Shown piece by piece: positions 1 through 6,171 of a stretch of DNA of 10,158 bases (within the stretch, counting starts at the first letter, position 1; each line of letters starts with the position of its first letter). The DNA is taken from positions 1 to 10,158 of the forward strand of contig SLGU01000100.1 of the NCBI GenBank assembly GCA_007136525.1, in the 5' to 3' direction. This DNA comes from Desulfobacteraceae bacterium. Lineage in GTDB: Bacteria > Desulfobacterota > Desulfobacteria > Desulfobacterales > Desulfosalsimonadaceae. The position numbers and the translations under genes were made by a program. The notes below the pieces were generated by a model, which was not told the DNA's origin, made no database searches, and saw nothing but the letters and a program-made list of their open reading frames with translations.

Positions 1-1
1 C

Positions 2-73
2 CTGGCAGAAGCTGTTGACCTGCTGGATGAATCCGCCAGGGCGGATTTCATAGAAAAAGTGTTCGGTCAATAA
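2..73 (+). CDS. 3' end of an unrecognised protein gene (partial)
   Basis: An open frame runs in from the left edge and ends at a TAA stop at 71-73. The last 23 residues, LAEAVDLLDE followed by a charged stretch and ending in KVFGQ, look like a soluble alpha-helical C-terminus. Too little remains to name a family, and no domain or motif is visible. The frame is credible because it is open from the edge, has normal codon use, and is followed by a possible hairpin terminator about 20 bp downstream. It converges on the minus-strand tRNA gene. Confidence 0.5.
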   Translation: MAEAVDLLDESARADFIEKVFGQ

Positions 74-91
74 TTTTTCCCAACGGATTTA

Positions 92-130
92 AATCGCATC
101 CCTTCTGTTTGCACCCATAAGGGATTGATT
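92..130. terminator. possible bidirectional hairpin terminator
   Basis: The arms ATCCCTT (98-104) and AAGGGAT (119-125) pair perfectly. They extend outward, across a small GC/T bulge, by AATC (92-95) with GATT (127-130), leaving a 14-nt loop. On the plus strand the stem is followed by a short T-rich run (TTTCTTC). The site lies between two converging transcripts, the plus-strand gene ending at 73 and the minus-strand tRNA ending at 142, which is where a shared terminator would be expected. There is no clean U-tract on the minus strand, so the call is tentative. Confidence 0.4.
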
Positions 131-141
131 TCTTCATAGGC

Positions 142-217
142 TGGTGGAGATGAGGGGGATCGAACCCCTGACCTCGGCATTGCGAACGCCGCGCTCTCCC
201 ATCTGAGCTACATCCCC
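142..217 (-). tRNA. tRNA-Ala (anticodon CGC)
   Basis: The reverse complement folds as a full 76-nt tRNA. The acceptor stem GGGGATG pairs with CATCTCC (one G-U). The D arm is GCTC/GAGC, and the anticodon stem CGGCG/TGCCG encloses the loop TTCGCAA, giving anticodon CGC, which reads the alanine codon GCG. The T arm AGGGG/CCCCT has the loop TTCGATC. The 3' CCA is encoded (142-144 as TGG on the plus strand). It lies about 77 bp downstream of the TIGR02757 gene on the same strand and has its own promoter candidate in that gap. Confidence 0.97.
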
Positions 218-244
218 ATTTCGACACGGTGTGGTTGAATCCAC

Positions 245-273
245 TCCATACCAGCGGTTTTATACTGAGTCAA
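245..273 (-). promoter_or_regulatory. candidate sigma-70-type promoter for tRNA-Ala
   Basis: On the minus strand TTGACT (268-273) is followed after exactly 17 bp by TATGGA (245-250), about 27 bp upstream of the mature tRNA 5' end. The -35 box is 5 of 6 against consensus and the -10 box 3 of 6. The position is right for a short tRNA leader. The tRNA could instead be read through from the upstream protein operon. Confidence 0.4.
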
Positions 274-294
274 GCTGAAATACGCGCCTGCGGC

Positions 295-1074
295 TCAACC
301 AAATGAATAAAAAGCATCATCCTTCCGAATGCCCCGGCGGGTCAACACAAAATCATAGCGAACGGGGTCTTCAGGGGCGATACTGGAAAAGGCGGCCGTA
401 ATGTCAAGGGCGGTTTTCATGTCCGGCTGTTTACGGGCGGTAATGCCCAACGCCATGCATACCCTGTGCATATGCACATCCAGTGGGATGATGAGCCTGG
501 AGGGGCAGAGCGCATCCCAGCCGCCGGGATCGACCTGGTCTTTTCGGACCATCCAGCGCAGAAACAGGTTGAGGCGCTTGCAGGCGCTCCCCCTGGAAAC
601 AATGGGCAGCAGGTGGCCGGGGTCGGATGCCGCAGCGTTGCGCAGGGCTTCGGCAAAAACGGCAAGCGCGGGAAGGTATGTTTTGTCCGTGGCTGTATAA
701 CCTGTCTGAAAGCAGGCCATAAGAGAACCGTGCCCGGCTATGGCCGCCTGGATGCCGGAGAGTATGGCGGCAAGATGTGCGCCTGTTGCAAACCGATGGA
801 CAAAACCGTTGAAATCCGACAGAAAATCGCAATGCCGGGCGTTTTCAAGATAATCACGGGGGCTCGGCCCCATTTTACCGAGTACGGCATCCACGCTTTT
901 GAGGATCTGCCGAACGTTGCCGTAAGCAAGGGAGGCGGCTATAATGCCCACGATTTCACGGTCCAGTGGATCCGGGTACCGGTAAAGCACGCACAAGGGG
1001 TCCGGGTCCACGTAGCACCGCCGGTTCTTTTCACGGTAGAGGGCTTCGAGCTGGCCGGCATAACGATTGATCAT
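295..1074 (-). CDS. TIGR02757 / DUF2400 family protein
   Basis: This 259-residue protein matches the TIGR02757 (DUF2400) family, whose function is not established. Recognisable blocks are the start with YVDPDPL (21-27), the segment [20 protein letters not shown] (38-57), [16 protein letters not shown] (162-177), the [12 protein letters not shown] block (194-205), and the end [14 protein letters not shown] (236-249). There is no signal peptide or membrane segment, so it is probably cytoplasmic. The ATG overlaps the copA TGA as ATGA, so translation is probably coupled to copA, and the gene sits last in the operon before a tRNA. I infer a distant relation to HhH-GPD DNA glycosylases: K166 and D199 fall where endonuclease III has its catalytic Lys and Asp. 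No iron-sulfur cysteine cluster is seen at the C-terminus. Family membership is confident; biochemical role is not. Confidence 0.88.
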   Translation of the reverse strand: MINRYAGQLEALYREKNRRCYVDPDPLCVLYRYPDPLDREIVGIIAASLAYGNVRQILKSVDAVLGKMGPSPRDYLENARHCDFLSDFNGFVHRFATGAHLAAILSGIQAAIAGHGSLMACFQTGYTATDKTYLPALAVFAEALRNAAASDPGHLLPIVSRGSACKRLNLFLRWMVRKDQVDPGGWDALCPSRLIIPLDVHMHRVCMALGITARKQPDMKTALDITAAFSSIAPEDPVRYDFVLTRRGIRKDDAFYSFG

Positions 1075-3521
1075 CGCAGTTTGGCCCGGTAGAGCAGCAG
1101 GCTGTTGGTCACCACGGATATGCTGCTCAGGGACATGGCTACCGCGGCTAGCATGGGGTTGAGCTCCCGCAGCATGTCCGGCACGACTTCAAAAGGGTAC
1201 AGGATGCCGGCTGCAACCGGTATCAGGAGCGTGTTGTAGCAAAAGGCCCAGAACAGGTTCTGCTTCACCGTGCGCATGGTTTTCCTGCTGATATGGAGCG
1301 CCTTGACCACGGTTGAAAGACTTCTCCCCGCCAGCACCACATCCCCGGTTTCAATGGCGACATCGGTTCCGCTGCCAATGGCGAACCCCACGTCGGCAAT
1401 CGCCAGTGCCGGAGCATCGTTGATGCCGTCCCCTACCATACCGACCCGCCGGCCCCCGGTTTGAAGCTCCTTTATTTTATCCGCCTTTTCCCCGGGACGG
1501 ACCTCTGCAAAGACATCGTCGATGCCCAGCTCTTCGGCAATAGCCGCCGCCGTGTTCCGGTTGTCGCCCGTGAGCATGGTGACCTTGAGGCCGTACTGGT
1601 GAAGGGCATCAACCATTGCCCTGGCATCGTCCTTGACCGTGTCGGCCACGGCCAAAAGCCCCATGGGCATATCGTTTTTAGCGGCCATGACAACGGTTTT
1701 CCCCTGCCGCTGGAGTGTGTCGATCGCTTCCCCATACCCGGAAAGGTCCACCTTAAGGTCTGAAAACCATGATATCTGCCCAACCCGGACGGTTTCGCCG
1801 TTGACGGTTGCAGAAACGCCCTCCCCCCCGGTGGCCTTGAAATCGGATACCTTGGCAGGGGTTATGTTCTCACGCGCTGCTTCGCGCAGGATCGCCTTGC
1901 CCACGGGATGCTCGGATGCGGCTTCAACGGAAGCGGCAATCTGGAGCAGGTTCCGCCGGTCCGTGCGGGCATCCGCAAAGCAGATCACGTCGGTCACCTC
2001 CGGCTTTCCGCGGGTAAGGGTGCCGGTCTTGTCGAACACGATGGCATCAAGTTTTTCAGCCGCTTCAAGGGCCTCTCCGCTCTTGAAGAGGATGCCCTGT
2101 TCAGCGGCCCTGCCCGTACCGGCCATGACCGCTGTGGGGGTGGCAAGGCCCAATGCACAGGGGCATGCAATAACCAGAACAGCAACGAGCCGGATCATGC
2201 CAGCGACGTAGCCGTCGGTGAAAAATATCCAGATAAAAAATGTCAATATGGCAAAAACGATCACTGCGGGAACAAAAACGGCAGACACCCTATCGGCAAC
2301 AGCCTGGATGGGGGGCTGGCTCCCCTGGGCTTCCCGCACCAACCGGATGATCTGGGACAGGGCGGTGTCCTTTCCCACCCGGGTGGCCTCGAACAGCAGG
2401 GTGCCGTCGCTGTTGATGGTGCCGCCGATGACCGTATCCCCGGGCTTCTTGACAACGGGTATGGGCTCGCCGGTAAGCATGGACTCATCAACTGCGGACT
2501 GCCCGTCCACAATCTCACCGTCCACCGGAATGCGCTGGCCCGGGCGCACACGGAGCCGCCACCCCTTTTCCACTTCAGATACCGGAACCTCTCTTTCCGC
2601 ATCGCCTTCAACGACCGTGGCCGTGGCCGGCCGCAGGTCGAGGAGTTTTCTGACCGCACCGCCGGTTTTGCGTTTGGTCCGGGTTTCCAGCATTTTTCCG
2701 AACTTGATCAGGGTGATGATCATGGCCGATGTCTCAAAGTACACATGATCACCTAGAAACGGGAAAAATAGAAGTGCCGTGGAGTAAAAATAGGCGACCG
2801 AAGACCCCATGGCCACCAGGACGTCCATATTGGCGCTTTTGTTCAGCAGGCTCCGGTAGCCCCCGGTATAATAGTCCCAGCCGGTGTAGAACTGCACTGG
2901 CGTGGCCAGCAGAAAAAGGATCCAGTTCACGGCGGCCACATGCGCCCAGTCGCCGAAAAAATGCATGTCCCGCCCCATGCTCAGGATGAACAGGGGGAGA
3001 GTAAAAATAAGGCCTACAATGAATTTTTGCGTCTGGTCCCGGACTTCGGCGCTCCGGGCCGCCATTTCATAATCTTCCGGGTCCGTCCGGGTGTCGTCGG
3101 GCACATGGGCGTCATAGCCGGCCTTTTTAATCACGGCGACAATCTCGTCTATGTCCACAACAGACGGGACATAGTTCACCGTGACGGTCTCGGTGGCGAA
3201 ATTCACGGAAGATTCGATGATGCCCTGGGCTTTGCGCGAGAGCGCTTTCTGGATGTTAGCAGCACAATTGGCGCACGTCATCCCGGTTACCGGGATTTCC
3301 ATGCGGCGCGAAGCCACATCGTAGCCCGCATGCCGGATCCTGGCCAAGATGTCATCAAACCCGGTTTTAGCGGGGTCGTATTTGACATGGACCTGCTCAG
3401 CGCCGAAATTGACGTGTACCGACGCCACGCCGTCCATCCGGCCAAGGCTCCTCTCGATCGCACGGGCGCAGTTCGCGCAGGTCATTCCCGTTACCGGAAG
3501 CGTGAATTCCCGATCAGCCAT
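1071..3521 (-). CDS. copA: Cu(I)-exporting P1B-type ATPase CopA
   Basis: This 816-residue inner-membrane ATPase pumps monovalent copper (or silver) out of the cytoplasm. Two N-terminal heavy-metal-associated domains carry TGMTCANCA, with C15/C18 and C83/C86. About eight membrane helices follow. The actuator TGE is at 350-352, the membrane metal site CPC at 453-455, the phosphorylated DKTGT at 497-501, the nucleotide-domain HP at 538-539, TGDN at 651-654 and GDGIND at 697-702. The YN of helix 7 (762-763) and the MxxSS of helix 8 (796-800) are the signature of the Cu(I) subgroup, as opposed to Zn/Cd pumps. All key residues are intact and the length is usual for a two-HMA CopA. The ATG has GGAGG 5 nt upstream (3527-3531). 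The copper chaperone gene lies 32 bp upstream, and the stop overlaps the next gene by 4 bp. No copper regulator (CueR, CsoR, CopY) is in the window. Confidence 0.97.
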   Translation of the reverse strand: MADREFTLPVTGMTCANCARAIERSLGRMDGVASVHVNFGAEQVHVKYDPAKTGFDDILARIRHAGYDVASRRMEIPVTGMTCANCAANIQKALSRKAQGIIESSVNFATETVTVNYVPSVVDIDEIVAVIKKAGYDAHVPDDTRTDPEDYEMAARSAEVRDQTQKFIVGLIFTLPLFILSMGRDMHFFGDWAHVAAVNWILFLLATPVQFYTGWDYYTGGYRSLLNKSANMDVLVAMGSSVAYFYSTALLFFPFLGDHVYFETSAMIITLIKFGKMLETRTKRKTGGAVRKLLDLRPATATVVEGDAEREVPVSEVEKGWRLRVRPGQRIPVDGEIVDGQSAVDESMLTGEPIPVVKKPGDTVIGGTINSDGTLLFEATRVGKDTALSQIIRLVREAQGSQPPIQAVADRVSAVFVPAVIVFAILTFFIWIFFTDGYVAGMIRLVAVLVIACPCALGLATPTAVMAGTGRAAEQGILFKSGEALEAAEKLDAIVFDKTGTLTRGKPEVTDVICFADARTDRRNLLQIAASVEAASEHPVGKAILREAARENITPAKVSDFKATGGEGVSATVNGETVRVGQISWFSDLKVDLSGYGEAIDTLQRQGKTVVMAAKNDMPMGLLAVADTVKDDARAMVDALHQYGLKVTMLTGDNRNTAAAIAEELGIDDVFAEVRPGEKADKIKELQTGGRRVGMVGDGINDAPALAIADVGFAIGSGTDVAIETGDVVLAGRSLSTVVKALHISRKTMRTVKQNLFWAFCYNTLLIPVAAGILYPFEVVPDMLRELNPMLAAVAMSLSSISVVTNSLLLYRAKLR

Positions 3522-3553
3522 CTATTCCTCCGTCGGTTGTCTCAGTCGACCGC

Positions 3554-3757
3554 CTATTGCGCAGGATAATCAATGTCTTTGAGGACCTGGCGAATCCGGT
3601 CCAGGGTTGCCGGCGTTTCAAATTCAACCGCCACGGTTTTGCGGGTCGAATCGCCCTCTACCGCCGCAACCCCTGCCACTTCAAGGAGTTCGTTTTTAAT
3701 GGTGCGGACGCAGTGGTCACAGGTTATTCCAGGAATGGACAGCGTTGTTTTTTCCAT
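3554..3757 (-). CDS. copZ: CopZ-like copper chaperone (single HMA domain)
   Basis: This 67-residue cytoplasmic protein is one heavy-metal-associated ferredoxin-like domain. It has the metal motif ITCDHC (C13 and C16) in the first loop and the family ending in which an aromatic Tyr precedes the C-terminus (DIDYPAQ). Such proteins bind Cu(I) and hand it to the HMA domains or membrane entry site of CopA. The ATPase gene starts 32 bp downstream, so the two are almost certainly co-transcribed. A GAGGA site lies upstream of the ATG; the stop is TAG. The motif differs from the MTCANC of both CopA domains, so it is not a recent duplication of them. A mercury-binding role (MerP-like) is less likely because there is no signal peptide and no mer gene nearby. 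Confidence 0.9.
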   Translation of the reverse strand: MEKTTLSIPGITCDHCVRTIKNELLEVAGVAAVEGDSTRKTVAVEFETPATLDRIRQVLKDIDYPAQ

Positions 3758-3789
3758 GGTATTTTTCCTCGATGAACGGATTATTATTA

Positions 3790-4686
3790 TTACGATAAGA
3801 GGTCTTCGAGGGCCGTTTTCAGGTCCGGGAATCTGAAGGTAAAACCATTTGCCAGCAGCTTTTCCGGCAGGGCGCGCTGGCTCGAGAGCATCATTTCGCC
3901 CAACTCTCCCATGGCAAGACGCAAGGCAAACCGCGGCACCCGGAAGAAATCGGGTCGTCCCAGAACGCTTGCCAGGGTTTTGGAAAACGCTTCGTTTCTC
4001 ACCGGGTTTGGTGCACAGCAGTTGACCGGCCCGTTGATTTCATCATTGGCAATCGCAAATTCATGGGCGGAAATGAGATCGTCCATGTGGACCCACGGCA
4101 TGAAATGTTTTCCGGAGCCAAGGGGCCCGCCCACAAACGCCTTGTATGCGGGCAGCATCGTTTTCAAGGCGCCGCCGTTTTTTCCCATGACCAGACCGAA
4201 GCGCATGTTGGCCACGCGAACACCTTTTTCTGCCGCCCGGTTGGCCTGCCCTTCCCATTCGATGCACACGCGGGCCAGAAAATCATCACCGGCGGGTTCG
4301 TTTTCATCGAGCCGGTCATCCCCCCGGTTGCCGTAATAGCCGACCGCGGACGTGCTTAACAGGACGGCCGGCTTGTTTCCTGAAACCGCGTCAACCAGAT
4401 TTTCCGTGGTCCGGACCCGGCTTTCAAGAATGGCGGCCTTGGTTTTTTCAGACCACCGGCCGAAAATATTCTTCCCGGCAAGGTTGATGACGACGTCAGA
4501 GCCCGCAACGGCATCCTGCCAAGCACCTTTCTGCGTGGTGTCGGCCTGAATCCAGGCCAGATCACCGCCTTCAGCGCCATCCGGCCGGTTCCTGTCAACG
4601 CCCGTTACCGCGTGCCCCTGCGCGGCGAAGAAGCCGGTTATCTGCTTTCCCACAAACCCGCCGGCCCCGGTAACCAGTATTTTCAA
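3790..4686 (-). CDS. TIGR01777-family epimerase-like SDR protein (YfcH/SDR39U1 type)
   Basis: This 298-residue extended short-chain dehydrogenase/reductase has a Rossmann nucleotide motif TGAGGFVG (6-13), the NLAGKN segment (68-73), SAVGYYG (113-119), and PWVHMDDL (197-204) typical of TIGR01777 proteins. The C-terminal DUF1731 domain spans about 250-297. The substrate is not known for bacterial members; it is annotated as a nucleoside-diphosphate-sugar epimerase-like protein and probably binds NADP(H) in the cytoplasm. The start is TTG (4684-4686), supported by AAAGGAGG 5 nt upstream and by MKILVTG being the usual N-terminus. The gene ends in four consecutive in-frame TAA codons (3781-3792). 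It lies between usp (27 bp upstream) and copZ (32 bp downstream), consistent with one operon, but no functional link to copper export is evident. Confidence 0.92.
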   Translation of the reverse strand: MKILVTGAGGFVGKQITGFFAAQGHAVTGVDRNRPDGAEGGDLAWIQADTTQKGAWQDAVAGSDVVINLAGKNIFGRWSEKTKAAILESRVRTTENLVDAVSGNKPAVLLSTSAVGYYGNRGDDRLDENEPAGDDFLARVCIEWEGQANRAAEKGVRVANMRFGLVMGKNGGALKTMLPAYKAFVGGPLGSGKHFMPWVHMDDLISAHEFAIANDEINGPVNCCAPNPVRNEAFSKTLASVLGRPDFFRVPRFALRLAMGELGEMMLSSQRALPEKLLANGFTFRFPDLKTALEDLLS

Positions 4687-4713
4687 AGCGGCCTCCTTTT
4701 GCGGTGTTTCAGG

Positions 4714-5184
4714 TTATGTCACAACAAGCGCGGATGCGGATTTCACGCCGTTTAACACTTTCTGGGACACGCTGCCGAAAAAAAAGTCAGCCGCCGACGA
4801 TATGCCCCTCTTGCCGATGACCACAACGTCAAAGCCCGAATCGGCCTTTTTGATGATGTCTCTTGCCGTCCCCTTTTCAAGAGGCTGTACCTGGATCTTT
4901 ACCTTTTCTTCGGGAAAGCCTGCCGACTGCAGATACCGCATGGCCACCTTTGCGGCGGCTTCTAAAAGGACTTTTTTTTCATCTTCAATAGCGCAGAATG
5001 CGGCGCGCTCCCGCTGAAAGGTGGGCGTCAGGCTGGGGCTGTTGTATTCACAAATGCTCTTGTAATCCTGCAGCACGCTGAACAGCGTAATTTCCGAGTC
5101 CTTTTCAATCAACGCCGCGGTGAACTGCACGGCGCGCATCGCATTATCCGAGTCATCCATGGCAATCAACACTTTTTTGCTCAT
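4714..5184 (-). CDS. universal stress protein, ATP-binding UspA type
   Basis: A single-domain universal stress protein of 156 residues counted from the ATG at 5184. It has the beta1 segment KKVLIAMDDSDNA and, near the C-terminus, the ATP-binding motif G-2x-G-9x-G-S (GKRG at 124-127 and GS at 137-138 in this numbering). It is therefore expected to bind ATP, unlike UspA subtypes that lack the motif. Such proteins are cytoplasmic homodimers induced by starvation and redox stress. A TTG lies one codon upstream of the ATG; I prefer the ATG, which has AAGGAG 8 nt upstream, although the TTG at 5 nt is possible. The thiol peroxidase gene ends 81 bp upstream and the epimerase-like gene follows after 27 bp. 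The specific partner or signal is unknown. Confidence 0.93.
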   Translation of the reverse strand: MSKKVLIAMDDSDNAMRAVQFTAALIEKDSEITLFSVLQDYKSICEYNSPSLTPTFQRERAAFCAIEDEKKVLLEAAAKVAMRYLQSAGFPEEKVKIQVQPLEKGTARDIIKKADSGFDVVVIGKRGISSAADFFFGSVSQKVLNGVKSASALVVT

Positions 5185-5265
5185 CAAATTTTCTCCTTGT
5201 CTGTATCAGGATTATCCATTTACCGCGATCGGCTGCCGCGAGCAACTGCAAACCGTCTGGCCTTT

Positions 5266-5913
5266 CTATGTTTCTCCGGACCGGCCGTCGTCGCACCCAT
5301 CATCCGAATCGGAAAGCCGGGCATGCTCACCCGTGGGCATCTTGGTGCAAAACGCATCGCCTTCCCCGCCGGCTGCGGCCTGCACGCCGACATCCGTGCC
5401 GGCTGCATCGGCATTTTCCAGGGTGTGCAGGGCGGAATCATAATCCGGTTCATCGCCGATTTCAGGGACGAGTTGGGTATAAACGACCCGGTGATGCTCA
5501 TCAAGAACCATCACCGACCTTGAAAGCAGACCCGCAAACGGTCCGTCCACAATCCGCAGGCCGTAGTGATCACCGAAATCATTGTTTCTCATCTCGGACA
5601 ATGAAACCACCCCGTCGATGCCCTCTTTCCGGTTGAAACGGTCGTGGGCAAAGGGCAGGTCCCTGGATATACAGAGCACCTGGGTATTGTCGAGCCGGTC
5701 AACCAATGCATTGAAGCGGCGGACGGACTCAGCACAGACAGTGGTTTCAAGGCTCGGAAATATATTCATGATAATTCGGCTGCCTTTGAAATCCGACAGC
5801 CTGACATCTTCCAGATCGGTCGATACAAGTCCAAAATCGGGAGCAACTGAACCCTTTTCAGGCAATGTTCCGCTGGTGTGAACCGTTTTCCCATCCAATG
5901 TCACCTGTGCCAT
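5266..5913 (-). CDS. tpx: thiol peroxidase (Tpx, atypical 2-Cys peroxiredoxin family) with C-terminal extension
   Basis: Residues 1-168 are a Tpx peroxiredoxin, which reduces hydrogen peroxide and alkyl peroxides. The peroxidatic motif P53-x3-T57-x2-C60 is intact within SLETTVCAESVRRFN, and the family segments VLCISRDLPFA (79-89), DGPFAGLLSRSV (123-134, conserved Arg132) and EPDYDSAL (155-162) are present. Two things are odd. The resolving cysteine of E. coli Tpx (Cys95, in SRFC) is replaced by Asn94 (DRFN). In addition, about 47 residues follow the normal end of the family (about 168), rich in Gly, Ala and Asp and holding Cys189 and Cys207. The extension keeps codon use like the rest of the gene. 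It may supply a new resolving cysteine, or the enzyme may act as a 1-Cys peroxidase; Cys81 is a third option. The ATG has AAGGAG 7 nt upstream. The protein is probably cytoplasmic. Confidence 0.93.
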   Translation of the reverse strand: MAQVTLDGKTVHTSGTLPEKGSVAPDFGLVSTDLEDVRLSDFKGSRIIMNIFPSLETTVCAESVRRFNALVDRLDNTQVLCISRDLPFAHDRFNRKEGIDGVVSLSEMRNNDFGDHYGLRIVDGPFAGLLSRSVMVLDEHHRVVYTQLVPEIGDEPDYDSALHTLENADAAGTDVGVQAAAGGEGDAFCTKMPTGEHARLSDSDDGCDDGRSGET

Positions 5914-5948
5914 ATTAATTCTCCTTATTGACGAAATTATCAGTATTG

Positions 5949-6074
5949 ACGACTTCGCAAAAAGTCCAATATCTGCGTTACGCGCAATTTCCGAAGAATC
6001 TCACGTACGACTAAGTACGCTCAATTCTTTAAAAATTGCGCAAGCCTTGATCTTGAACTTTTCTCAAAGCGTCT
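5949..6074. repeat. long imperfect palindrome (dispersed REP/MITE-like candidate)
   Basis: About 126 bp fold back on a centre near 6011. The tip is CGTAC (6004-6008) with GTACG (6015-6019). Next come GAAT (5996-5999, extended by AA) with ATTC (6024-6027), then a perfect 9-bp arm GCGCAATTT (5982-5990) with AAATTGCGC (6033-6041). The outer ends, ACTTCGCAAAAAGT and ACTTTTCTCAAAGCGT, pair imperfectly. It fills most of the gap between tpx and the persulfide reductase gene and contains no gene. The structure resembles the extragenic palindromes that recur in Desulfobacteraceae genomes; copy number cannot be judged from one window. It may also act as a transcript-end hairpin for the upstream gene. 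Confidence 0.6.
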
Positions 6075-6171
6075 GAAACGAACTTTTTTCGGGTTCATTC
6101 GTATTATCGTTGTATATTAAAATTATTCCTGAAATCCGTTTCGTCAATCCGGAAGGGGAAGTTTTCGGGGC

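Noticed and set aside
466..1092. Plus-strand open frame of 208 codons opposite the TIGR02757 gene
   Set aside because: It lies wholly antisense to a gene with clear family motifs and a coupled start, and its translation has no recognisable domain.
1908..2756. Plus-strand open frame of 282 codons opposite copA
   Set aside because: It is antisense to the conserved ATPase core with all motifs intact; the open frame follows from high G+C codon bias.
5266..5410. Frameshift explaining the long Tpx C-terminus
   Set aside because: The extension is in the same frame as the catalytic core with similar codon use, and the other frames do not restore a normal Tpx ending.
5626..5640. Selenocysteine in the thiol peroxidase at the missing resolving-Cys position
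   Set aside because: The codon there is an ordinary Asn codon, not TGA, and the frame continues normally.
6080..6110. Hairpin GAAC/GTTC with ACGAA/TTCGT as terminator or promoter element
   Set aside because: The arms are short and misaligned and there is no clear T-tract in the relevant direction.
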